From: Vicingaceae bacterium
Lineage (GTDB): Bacteria > Bacteroidota > Bacteroidia > Flavobacteriales_E > Vicingaceae
DNA: 64,000 nt
Direction of reading: 5' to 3'
NCBI GenBank assembly: GCA_018402765.1
Contig: JAGYIE010000003.1
Coordinates: 434,001 to 498,000, forward strand
A program made the position numbers and the translations under genes. This document shows positions 8,193 through 15,804 of this stretch, one piece after another (position 1 is the stretch's first letter; every line of letters starts with the position of its first letter). The notes beneath the pieces were generated by a model that did not search any database, had not been told where the DNA came from, and saw nothing but the letters and a program-made list of their open reading frames with translations.

Positions 8193-9680
8193 ATGAAGAA
8201 GATTTTAGTAGCCAATAGAGGAGAGATTGCATTAAGAATTATGAGAACTTGCAAAGAAATGGGGATAAAAACAGTTGCTGTTTTTTCCGAAGCGGACAGA
8301 ATGGCTCCATTTGTTAAATATGCAGATGAGGCTGTTTTATTAGGTCCTCCGCCTTCTTCAGAATCCTATTTATTAGGAGATAAAATTATTGCTATATCTA
8401 AAGAGCTTAATGTGGATGGGATTCATCCCGGTTATGGATTTTTATCTGAGAATGCGGCATTTAACAAAAAGGTTACGGATGCAGGAATTACTTTTATTGG
8501 TCCCTCTCCTGAGGCCATGGAAGTAATGGGTAGTAAATTGGCTGCAAAAGCTGCAGTAAAAGCTTACAATATTCCTCTTGTACCCGGAACAGATGAGGCA
8601 ATAACTGATGTTGCAGAAGCAAAAAAAAGAGCCTTAGAGGTAGGTTTTCCAATTTTAGTAAAAGCTTCCGCAGGCGGCGGTGGAAAAGGAATGCGTATCG
8701 TTGAGCGCGTTGAAGACTTCGAAGAGCAAATGGATCGAGCCGTTTCAGAAGCAATATCATCTTTCGGAGACGGGGCTGTTTTTATTGAGCGATTTGTTGG
8801 TTCTCCACGTCATATTGAAATACAAATTTTGGCTGATCAGCACGGAAATACGCTTTTTCTTCACGAGAGAGAGTGCTCTATCCAACGAAGACACCAAAAG
8901 GTTATTGAAGAGGCCCCTTCTGCTGTTTTAACCGCCAAAATACGAAAAGCAATGGGAGAAGCAGCTGTAAATGTAGCCAGATCTTGTAATTATGTTGGAG
9001 CAGGAACTGTAGAATTTCTATTGGATGAGAATAAAAACTTTTATTTTCTGGAAATGAATACTCGTCTTCAAGTGGAGCATCCTGTTACTGAGCAAATTAC
9101 TGGATTGGATTTGGTGCGTGAACAAATAAACATTGCAAGAGGAGAAAAGCTTACCTTTCATCAAGAGGAAATTCCAATGCACGGACATTCATTTGAGGTT
9201 CGTGTTTATGCTGAAGACCCTTTAAATAATTTCTTACCTGATATTGGTAAATTAGTTACTTACAATCGTCCTCAAGGATTAGGTGTAAGAGTGGACGATG
9301 GATTTGAAGAAGGTATGGAGATTCCAATCTACTATGATCCTATGATTTCTAAGTTAATCACTTTTGGCAAAGATAGGGAGGAAGCCCGTTTAAGAATGCT
9401 TAGAGCGATAGATGATTATGAAATTAGCGGTGTGCAAACAACCTTATCATTTTGTAAATTTGCACTTCAGCATGAAGCATTTGTGAGTGGTAATTTCGAT
9501 ACAAACTTTGTTAAAAAATACTTTACTCCTGAGGTCTTAATTGAAGACACAAAAGAAGAAGAAATACTCGCAGCATTATTTGCAGCTAAACTTTTTGAAA
9601 CATCAATTAAGGAAGTTATAAAAGTAGCGGAGAATAATACAATCCAAGGATCTAAATGGAAGAAGAATCGACTCAATTAA
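8193..9680 (+). CDS. accC: Acetyl-/propionyl-CoA carboxylase, biotin carboxylase subunit
   Basis: This 495-residue biotin carboxylase performs ATP-dependent carboxylation of the biotin on the carrier protein. That is the first half-reaction of acetyl-CoA (or propionyl-CoA) carboxylase. It starts with the canonical KKILVANRGEIALRIMRT. It carries the ATP-grasp glycine loop KASAGGGGKGMRIV, the HERECSIQRRHQK segment and the catalytic block EMNTRLQVEHPVTE. It is about 45 residues longer than E. coli AccC, with the extra residues at the C-terminus. No biotin carrier gene is adjacent, so acetyl- and propionyl-CoA specificity cannot be separated from context. Confidence 0.93.
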   Translation: MKKILVANRGEIALRIMRTCKEMGIKTVAVFSEADRMAPFVKYADEAVLLGPPPSSESYLLGDKIIAISKELNVDGIHPGYGFLSENAAFNKKVTDAGITFIGPSPEAMEVMGSKLAAKAAVKAYNIPLVPGTDEAITDVAEAKKRALEVGFPILVKASAGGGGKGMRIVERVEDFEEQMDRAVSEAISSFGDGAVFIERFVGSPRHIEIQILADQHGNTLFLHERECSIQRRHQKVIEEAPSAVLTAKIRKAMGEAAVNVARSCNYVGAGTVEFLLDENKNFYFLEMNTRLQVEHPVTEQITGLDLVREQINIARGEKLTFHQEEIPMHGHSFEVRVYAEDPLNNFLPDIGKLVTYNRPQGLGVRVDDGFEEGMEIPIYYDPMISKLITFGKDREEARLRMLRAIDDYEISGVQTTLSFCKFALQHEAFVSGNFDTNFVKKYFTPEVLIEDTKEEEILAALFAAKLFETSIKEVIKVAENNTIQGSKWKKNRLN

Positions 9681-9697
9681 TGAGGCGACTCTTACTT

Positions 9698-11800
9698 TTA
9701 GCTAATGGATTCTAGTTTACTAATCTGAGTCTTAGTTTTAAAATTTCCAAAAGCTACAGTTGCTTCTTTTCCATTTATTTCTAAAACTTTCCCAACTTGT
9801 TTGCTTTCTCTTAGGCGCACTATAGTTCCCACTAAAATTGGTTTTTCAGCCTTAGTATTTGCTTTTTGTTTTCTTTTTGGGTGCTTTGCTTTTACGGCAG
9901 CTTTTAACGTAGCTTGTTTTTCTATCTCTTCTAACTTACTCTTTTCTATAGCAATGTATTTCTTTAATTCTGCAAGAAGATTTTTATTTCCTTTTTTAGA
10001 TTCGTAGGAGTCAATGAATTGCAACATTTTTTTACCGCTTGTTACATACTTATTGTTTTTCTCCATTACTTCTTGTTGTCTTTGCAAACGTTCTTCGTAA
10101 TGCTGTTGCTTCAATTCATAAGCTTTTCGCTCATCTTCTGCAATAATTTTGGCAAGACGAGTTTGTGCATTTATTATTTCATAATTGGATTTTTCTCGTT
10201 GAAGTTCTGCAATGAGTTTATCCATTTCAACTTTTGTAGTACTAACTTTTTCTTTTGCTAAATCAATAATCTCTTGCTCTATTCCATTAATAGTGGCAAC
10301 CTCAAATGTGAATGATGATCCGGGTTGACCAATTGAAAGCTTATACATTGGCTGCAATGTGTCTACATTAAACAACATGTTTGCATTTAGTGTGTTAGAA
10401 AGTTGAGCAGCTTTCAGTTTTATATTGCCATAATGTGTAGTGATTACTCCGAAGCTTTTTTTAGTGTACAATTTTTCAAAAAACACTTCAGCCAATGCTC
10501 CACCTAAATCTGGATCAGAGCCTGTTCCAAACTCATCTAACAAAAGCAGTGTTCTCTTATTTGCCGTGCGTAAAAAAAAGTGCATTCGTTTAAGCCTATA
10601 ACTATAAGTACTTAATTCATTTTCTATGCTTTGATTATCTCCAATATCTGATAAGATATAATGAAACCAACCAAATTTACTATTTGAATCGACAGGCACT
10701 AACAACCCACATTGAAGCATAAGTTGTAATAGACCAACGGTCTTTAATGTAATCGATTTTCCACCGGCGTTCGGTCCTGAAATGACCAACATACGGCTAA
10801 ACTTATCCATTCGAATAGTTTGTGGTAATGTCGGTTTCTTTATTTCTTCATTTTTTAACCAAAGTAATGGATGGTATGCATTGGTCATTTCTATATAACT
10901 TTCGTCTACAAGTGCAGGTTTTACAGCATTGATAAGCTGAGCATACTTTACTTTTGACTGAATAAAGTCTAGGTTGGTTAGTACGTTTTGATAAGATTCA
11001 ATTAAAGGGTATTGATTTTGAATTTGGTCAGTTAAAACCTTAAATATTCGTTTAATTTCTTTCCTTTCATCATCAAGTAATTGCTCTAATTCAAAGTTCA
11101 AACTCTCAGTTTCTTCAGGCTCTATGTAAGTAAGAAAGCCAGTATTTGAGGATCCGAGAATTTTACCTTTTACTTGTCGTTTGTAGGATGAAACAATCGA
11201 TAATACTCTACGATCATTTATTAATCCTTCATTGGTTTCTGCAAGGTAACCTTTAGCTCGCATTCTTTTTAACGCAATGTCAAAGTTCTTTGTGATTTGC
11301 TTTCGAGTCGAGTTTATACTCATCCGAATTCTAAAAAGTTCCTCAGTTGCATTATCTTTTACTCTCTGCTTATTATCGAGAATTCGCTCTATTGCTTCTA
11401 CTATTTCGGTAGTAAACTCAGCTTGTTGTATGAGTTCTGATAATAAAGGGAAGTTAGTGTTATTCTTTTGAGTAAATCGGAGTAGGTCATTAACTAATAT
11501 ACTAGTATCTAATAGTTTAATAATGCTTTCTAATTCTAGAATTGCACCCTGTTTACCAAGTATTTTTAGTTCATAAAGTAACTCTTTAAACTCAAGTCTT
11601 GGAAAACGAATGGCTTCTTCTCTGATTCTTAATAACTCGTTAGTTAAAGAAAGTTCATAATCAGCGCTTTTTAAATTTTTTAGTGGTTGCAGACCGTTAA
11701 ATCTTTTCTTCGCTGTATCACCATAGCAGAAATCAATTAATTGATTACATATAACTTTAAAATCTAAATCTTCTGCTGTTTGTTCGTCGAAAAGTATCAA
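9698..11800 (-). CDS. mutS2: MutS2-like ATPase lacking an Smr domain
   Basis: This 700-residue MutS2-family protein starts at TTG (11800). The middle of the protein holds the MutS core with clamp-like helices. The ABC-type ATPase follows, with Walker A VISGPNAGGKSITLK and Walker B LLLLDEFGTGSDPDLGGAL. A long coiled coil (about residues 515-650) comes next. The protein ends in a short KOW/SH3-like segment, GTIVRLRESKQVGKVLEI, at the point where canonical ~780-residue MutS2 continues into the Smr endonuclease domain. No Smr motif remains here or downstream. The family acts in recombination control and collided-ribosome rescue. A nuclease-free role is inferred. Confidence 0.88.
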   Translation of the reverse strand: MILFDEQTAEDLDFKVICNQLIDFCYGDTAKKRFNGLQPLKNLKSADYELSLTNELLRIREEAIRFPRLEFKELLYELKILGKQGAILELESIIKLLDTSILVNDLLRFTQKNNTNFPLLSELIQQAEFTTEIVEAIERILDNKQRVKDNATEELFRIRMSINSTRKQITKNFDIALKRMRAKGYLAETNEGLINDRRVLSIVSSYKRQVKGKILGSSNTGFLTYIEPEETESLNFELEQLLDDERKEIKRIFKVLTDQIQNQYPLIESYQNVLTNLDFIQSKVKYAQLINAVKPALVDESYIEMTNAYHPLLWLKNEEIKKPTLPQTIRMDKFSRMLVISGPNAGGKSITLKTVGLLQLMLQCGLLVPVDSNSKFGWFHYILSDIGDNQSIENELSTYSYRLKRMHFFLRTANKRTLLLLDEFGTGSDPDLGGALAEVFFEKLYTKKSFGVITTHYGNIKLKAAQLSNTLNANMLFNVDTLQPMYKLSIGQPGSSFTFEVATINGIEQEIIDLAKEKVSTTKVEMDKLIAELQREKSNYEIINAQTRLAKIIAEDERKAYELKQQHYEERLQRQQEVMEKNNKYVTSGKKMLQFIDSYESKKGNKNLLAELKKYIAIEKSKLEEIEKQATLKAAVKAKHPKRKQKANTKAEKPILVGTIVRLRESKQVGKVLEINGKEATVAFGNFKTKTQISKLESIS

Positions 11801-11969
11801 AGGTTATGCGGGTTTACTTTTGTTTTAATGAGTGTTGAACACCTAATTATCTAATCTGTTTTTCAATTTTTTCTAAATTAGAAAACAACTAATCTCAAAG
11901 GTAAATGTTTTTTATCGATAACTAAAAGATAATCAGTGGAATCAAGCCTGTAGATGCTAAAAAAGGTCA

Positions 11970-12000
11970 TAAAAAAAGAGCAGCGACCCCTCGCTGCTCT
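11970..12000 (-). terminator. Rho-independent terminator (minus strand)
   Basis: A perfect 10-bp GC-rich stem (11977-11986 with 11991-12000) has a four-base loop. On the minus strand it is followed by a T run (A run at 11971-11976 on plus). It closes the candidate small RNA. Confidence 0.8.
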
Positions 12001-12051
12001 AAAAACTAAACCTACTACTTAAATCAAATGAGCTACTCTTAAACTCATTGA
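11971..12051 (-). ncRNA. Candidate small RNA or leader with 9-codon ORF
   Basis: A near-consensus promoter (TTTG, 22-nt spacer, TATATTTG; 12090 to 12057) points at a strong terminator only 60-80 nt away, with no ordinary gene between. The predicted transcript of about 80 nt contains a small hairpin (AATGAG pairing with CTCATT, 12018-12039). That hairpin overlaps a 9-codon ORF reading MSLRVAHLI then stop. It could be a small RNA, a micropeptide mRNA, or a terminated leader upstream of mutS2. The last is less likely because mutS2 begins 170 nt beyond the terminator. This is seen in sequence only and I recognise no named RNA family. Confidence 0.45.
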
Positions 12052-12056
12052 CGAAT

Positions 12057-12090
12057 CAAATATAAGATGTTTTTTTAATTCCGTAACAAA
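12057..12090 (-). promoter_or_regulatory. Bacteroidota-type promoter (TTTG-N22-TATATTTG)
   Basis: On the minus strand the -33 TTTG (12087-12090) and the -7 TATATTTG (12057-12064) are separated by 22 nt. This is within the usual 17-23 nt range for Flavobacteriia. Confidence 0.6.
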
Positions 12091-12176
12091 AGAAATAGAC
12101 GAAATACATTTTTTTATCGATTAAAGGTTGTTTTTAACCTTTTTTTGCAAATTAATTTTTGTTTTATTCACTTGGT

Positions 12177-12184
12177 TATCTTTG
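12177..12184 (+). promoter_or_regulatory. Candidate -7 element (TATCTTTG) before DUF3817 gene
   Basis: The element matches TAnnTTTG 10 nt before the ATG at 12195. A TTG lies at 12159-12161 with a short 15-nt spacer. It supports the ATG at 12195 rather than an upstream TTG as the translation start. Confidence 0.4.
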
Positions 12185-12194
12185 TGACAAAAAC

Positions 12195-12497
12195 ATGAGC
12201 CAAGCCAAACTTCTTAAAACCTTCAGAAGAATTAGTATTGCTGAAGGCTATTCTTTTCTTTTATTAGTTTTTATAGCAATGCCATTTAAATATGTGTTTG
12301 ATCGTCCTGAACTAGTTAAATATTTTGGGTGGTTACATGGCCTATTATTTATACTTTATGGATTTTATCTGCTGTTGGTTACTATAAAATTTAAGTGGAC
12401 TATACAACGATTTGCTATTGGCTTTTTTGCTTCTTTATTACCATTAGGCCCATTTATATTTGAGAGGAAATTAAAAAAAGAGTATGGGGTTCTTTAA
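12195..12497 (+). CDS. DUF3817 small integral membrane protein
   Basis: This 100-residue protein has the DUF3817 pattern. An amphipathic start, KLLKTFRRISIAEGYSFLLL, leads into a first membrane segment. YVFDRPELVKYFGWLHGLLF follows with a second segment, and then a third ends near LLPLGPFIFERKLKK. The function is unknown. The start at ATG 12195 was preferred over an upstream TTG at 12159 because of the promoter-like TATCTTTG between them and because family members begin close to this residue. It is monocistronic by position. Confidence 0.8.
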   Translation: MSQAKLLKTFRRISIAEGYSFLLLVFIAMPFKYVFDRPELVKYFGWLHGLLFILYGFYLLLVTIKFKWTIQRFAIGFFASLLPLGPFIFERKLKKEYGVL

Positions 12498-12581
12498 AAT
12501 GTAAATCTTTAGTTCTTCTTATTTATTAATTGTTTTGAAAATAAAACTCAATAAATATGAAATATGTTTATTCGTAATTTG

Positions 12582-13480
12582 TTACAATACAGTTATGTTA
12601 GCGATATAAAACCCATCAAAGAGTTTCTCACCAAAATATCTTCTATTTAGCTTATAACAAAATTCATCCAAATACAATTGCAAATATTTCCCTTTGATTT
12701 TATGATAGTTGCCTAAAAGGTTTCTTTTGGCATTGCTTATTGTTATGTGAACCCATTTTAGAGTTTCTTCGGTTGTCTTTTTATCTGATTTCTCTGTTAT
12801 ATGCAACTCAACATAATCAGCTATGTCTATCCAAGATGTACTTTTATCAATAAATACAATACTTTTTTCATCAATCGAAACAACCACAGTTTGATTTGTC
12901 TCATCTTTAAAGTGATAATCTAACACTTTGGCCTTAAATACCTGCAATGCTTGGAGACTTATTTCTTTTCTAAATTCTCCAAAGGCGTTGATTCAGTCAT
13001 TATTTCAATATTTCTCTTATCCGCTGCACCTCGTCCTCTCATTGCTTTATTCTTTTCAAATTCAGAAGATTCAACCGTAAAATAGCCTTTATCCATTTCA
13101 ATCATGCCCTCTAAAGTATAGCGATCGTCACGCTTACCCATGGCTTTTCGTAGCTTATGAACCATTGCCCATACGGGCTCATAACGCTTTAATCCAAGTT
13201 GTTTTTGTATTTCTTTACTTGAAAACCCCTTCTTTGTCATACTTAACAAAAACATCATTTTATACCAAACCAAAAATGGCAAGCTCGATCTTTGCATTAT
13301 GGTACCGCTTATAAGAGAAGTTCTACTTCTACATTTTTTTACATTCATAACTCCATTGGCTTTTATCCCATAATGCTAATCATGCCCTCAGCGATGACAA
13401 GTCACTCCTAATTTATCAAGATCCGACTTGAAGTACTCCTTGCAAGTTACTTAACTATTAAAATGAGCTATAAAAATGAA
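12582..13480 (-). pseudogene. Decayed IS1595-family transposase
   Basis: Translated fragments join into one IS1595/ISXO2-type transposase. The N-terminal zinc ribbon reads CHR-stop-GHD...LWDKSQWSYECKKC, then the linker RTSLISGTIMQRSSLP. The DDE core starts with MIEMDKGYFTVES, and the C-terminus is LDEFCYKLNRRYFGEKLFDG. Lesions seen are an in-frame TAA (13451-13453), a TGA in the zinc ribbon (13388-13390) and a frameshift between 13375 and 13388. Another frameshift lies in a seven-A run (T run 13334-13340 on plus), and one more near 12950-12990. No convincing terminal inverted repeats were identified. The element is dead and is not expected to transpose. Confidence 0.85.
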
Positions 13481-13556
13481 AAAAAATTATCCTATTTTTT
13501 ATAAAAATGAGGTATTTATTTGTAATTACAGTTATACATATTTGTCTTATTATTAA

Positions 13557-13590
13557 TTGTTAAGAATAGCGTTTGAATTGCTTAATTTTG
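13557..13590 (+). promoter_or_regulatory. Bacteroidota-type promoter (TTG-N23-TAATTTTG)
   Basis: TTG at 13557-13559 and TAATTTTG at 13583-13590 are 23 nt apart, 25 nt upstream of the GTG start at 13616. Confidence 0.5.
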
Positions 13591-13615
13591 CAGTTCAAAT
13601 CAAAATCAAACAACT

Positions 13616-14935
13616 GTGTCTCTAGATTCATTAAAAGTCAATAAGCAATTAAAGTTAGCGCTTAATTCTAAAGGTATTCACTATCCAACAGAAGTACAAG
13701 CGCAAACCATTAATAGAATAGTAGGAGGCCATGACGTAGTAGCCATTTCGCCTGAGGGCACAGGTAAAACTACTGCAGTTGTAATGGGAGTAATAGCTAA
13801 ATTAATTTTTGCAAAGGGGGATGCTCCTAGAGCATTGATTTTAGTTCCTACTCAAGAGAAAGTGGATGAGCTAGTTTTACTTTTTGAAGAATTAGGAGTT
13901 AATACTGATTTACGCGTAGAAACTATTCGCAAGGGAAGTAATTTCGATTACATGAGAGATATACTTGCTGAGGGAGTAGATGTAGTGATTTCTACACCTG
14001 AGCGTTTACAACCATTTTATTATAAAACGGGAATTAACATTACTCAAATAGAGTTGTTTATCATTGATGGCGCCGATCATATTACCAGATTGGGTACTCA
14101 TACTGCTACTAAGCAATTGGGTGAGAATGTTCCTGAAAAGTCTCAGCATGTAGTTTTTACTGAAGTGACACACCCTAAAGTTGAGCATATGATTGAAGAC
14201 TTTTTGCGTTTTCCAGCGTATATAGAAGTGAAGACCGAGAAAAAAGTTGATTTAGAAATCATAGATTCACTAGTCTATGAAGTGAGAAACTTCAAAACGA
14301 AATTGAACCTGATAAACGTTTTAGCAGGTGATGCGGTAACGTATCATAAAATGCTTGTATTTGTTAACAATAAGCTAAATGCTAGTAAGGTCTATAAAAG
14401 TTTAGAAAAAAGAAATGTAGGGCAAGTTGTTATGCTAAATGCTCCTTTCTTCAATCAAAGAAGCGTAAGTAATCTTGAAGATTTTAAAGAGGAAGAATAC
14501 TACCGGGTGTGCGTGGTTTCTACTGAAGATTTAGAACAGACCTTAGACTTTGGTGGAGTATCACATTTGGTACATTTTGATTTGAAGGATGATAAGGATA
14601 CTATTATAAACAGAGTTGTAAGACAAGAGAATGCTAGCGAAGAAACAACGGCATTGTTTTTTGCTACTGAAAATGAAATTAGTACACTTCGAAAGATAGA
14701 ACAAACTGTAGGTGTATCTATTTTAATTGAGGAACTACCTTTAGGTACTATAGTAGAAGGGGATGTAGAGCGATTAGAAGTTGATTTAGAACCTTTAGTT
14801 AGTGACGATCCTAATAAGGGTGCCTTTCATAAAAAGAAAGATAAAAACGCTAAAGATTATAACTACGGTATAAAGGATAAAGTAGAAAAGTTTGGTCGCT
14901 ACAAAAAGAAAAAAGGAAAGCGGAAGAATAAATAA
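13616..14935 (+). CDS. Degenerate DEAD-box helicase-like protein
   Basis: This 439-residue protein has a DEAD-box helicase layout: a Q-motif region with YPTEVQAQTI, Walker A SPEGTGKT (residues 45-52), motif Ia-like VPTQEKV and motif Ib TPERLQP. A second RecA-like domain is followed by a basic tail of about 50 residues rich in Lys. Key residues are altered. Motif II is DGAD (151-154) with the catalytic Glu replaced by Gly. Motif III (SAT) reads TEVT near 182-185. Motif VI reads NRVVRQEN (332-339) instead of HRxGRxGR. It may bind ATP and RNA but probably hydrolyses poorly. The start is GTG at 13616, and the gene ends 3 nt from the convergent bestrophin. Confidence 0.85.
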   Translation: MSLDSLKVNKQLKLALNSKGIHYPTEVQAQTINRIVGGHDVVAISPEGTGKTTAVVMGVIAKLIFAKGDAPRALILVPTQEKVDELVLLFEELGVNTDLRVETIRKGSNFDYMRDILAEGVDVVISTPERLQPFYYKTGINITQIELFIIDGADHITRLGTHTATKQLGENVPEKSQHVVFTEVTHPKVEHMIEDFLRFPAYIEVKTEKKVDLEIIDSLVYEVRNFKTKLNLINVLAGDAVTYHKMLVFVNNKLNASKVYKSLEKRNVGQVVMLNAPFFNQRSVSNLEDFKEEEYYRVCVVSTEDLEQTLDFGGVSHLVHFDLKDDKDTIINRVVRQENASEETTALFFATENEISTLRKIEQTVGVSILIEELPLGTIVEGDVERLEVDLEPLVSDDPNKGAFHKKKDKNAKDYNYGIKDKVEKFGRYKKKKGKRKNK

Positions 14936-14938
14936 TTT

Positions 14939-15797
14939 CTATTCCAAAATCTCGGTTACATTAAGCTTTATGGTCTCATAAATTTGATTAATAGGTAAAT
15001 CATTGGCGTCTTCTCCAAATGGATCTTCTATTTCTTCAGCGATAAGTTCTATACTGCTAAATATGTAAAATACGATAGCAACTATTGGCATTGCCCAATA
15101 TCCAAACGTTTGCACAAATCCAATTGGCATAGTAAACACATATAAAAAGATCACTTTTTTAACGAAAATATTATATGAGTAAGGAATGGGCGTTTTTTTG
15201 ATTCGCTCGCATGCGCCTATATTATCAGTGAACGACTTTAATTCTAAATTAAGATACAGCATTAGTTCATGCGTCAGCAATCCTTTACTTCTGAGCTCCT
15301 CAATTTTGTGATAAATAGCCTTTGAAACTCTATTTGGAACATGTTCTGATTTAGTATAGTATTTCAAAGGGTACTGTGGTCCTTAACTTATTTAAGTCAA
15401 TATTATCTTGAAGATGGTCTTTAGCAGTTAAAATGTAGTTACTTATTAAAACGCTAAATGTTGTTTTTATTTCTTGGTCACTAATTAAACTATCAATTTT
15501 TAAGGCTAAGTTTCTCGAGTTATTTACAAAGCTCCTCCAAATTTTTCTTCCTTCCCGCCATCTTTCATAGGCAGAGTTCGTTCTAAATACAAGTAATAAG
15601 GAAAGTACAAAACCGACAAGTGAATGGACATTTAACGTATTTGTAAATTCTACATGTAGAATTTCTTTTTCAAGATAATTGACTAAACCTGTATAAATTG
15701 CAACGCCAATAATGCCCGGGAAAACACGTCTTAAGGTATCACTTTCGTGAAATGCAAACATTAATCTCCACCAATCTTTAGGATTGTATATGACCAT
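14939..15797 (-). pseudogene. Bestrophin-family (UPF0187) channel gene with a frameshift
   Basis: Two overlapping reading frames encode one bestrophin-like anion channel. The upstream half (15797 to 15351) has the family features SLVGFVLSLLLVFRTNSAYERWREGRKIW. The downstream half (15367 to 14939) starts in the +1 frame with YYTKSEHVPNRV and contains membrane segments and the family-like EEIEDPFGEDANDLP. The join lies in 15351-15370, where the first frame stops at TAA just after PFEILY. No other lesions are present, so recent inactivation, a sequencing error or recoding are all possible. It starts 7 nt after the E1 dehydrogenase stop and is probably co-transcribed with it. Confidence 0.82.
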
Positions 15798-15804
15798 TTA
15801 TATC

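Noticed and set aside
12550-13520. Inverted AATAAATA copies flanking the IS1595 remnant as possible terminal repeats
   Set aside because: An 8-bp AT-only match is expected by chance in this AT-rich DNA, and no longer match or target duplication could be extended from it.
15351-15370. Programmed frameshift of the prfB type at the CTT TGA sequence in the bestrophin gene
   Set aside because: CTT TGA is not in the translated frame (the frame reads CCC TTT GAA), and no Shine-Dalgarno-like stimulator precedes it. Recoding is left only as a weak option.
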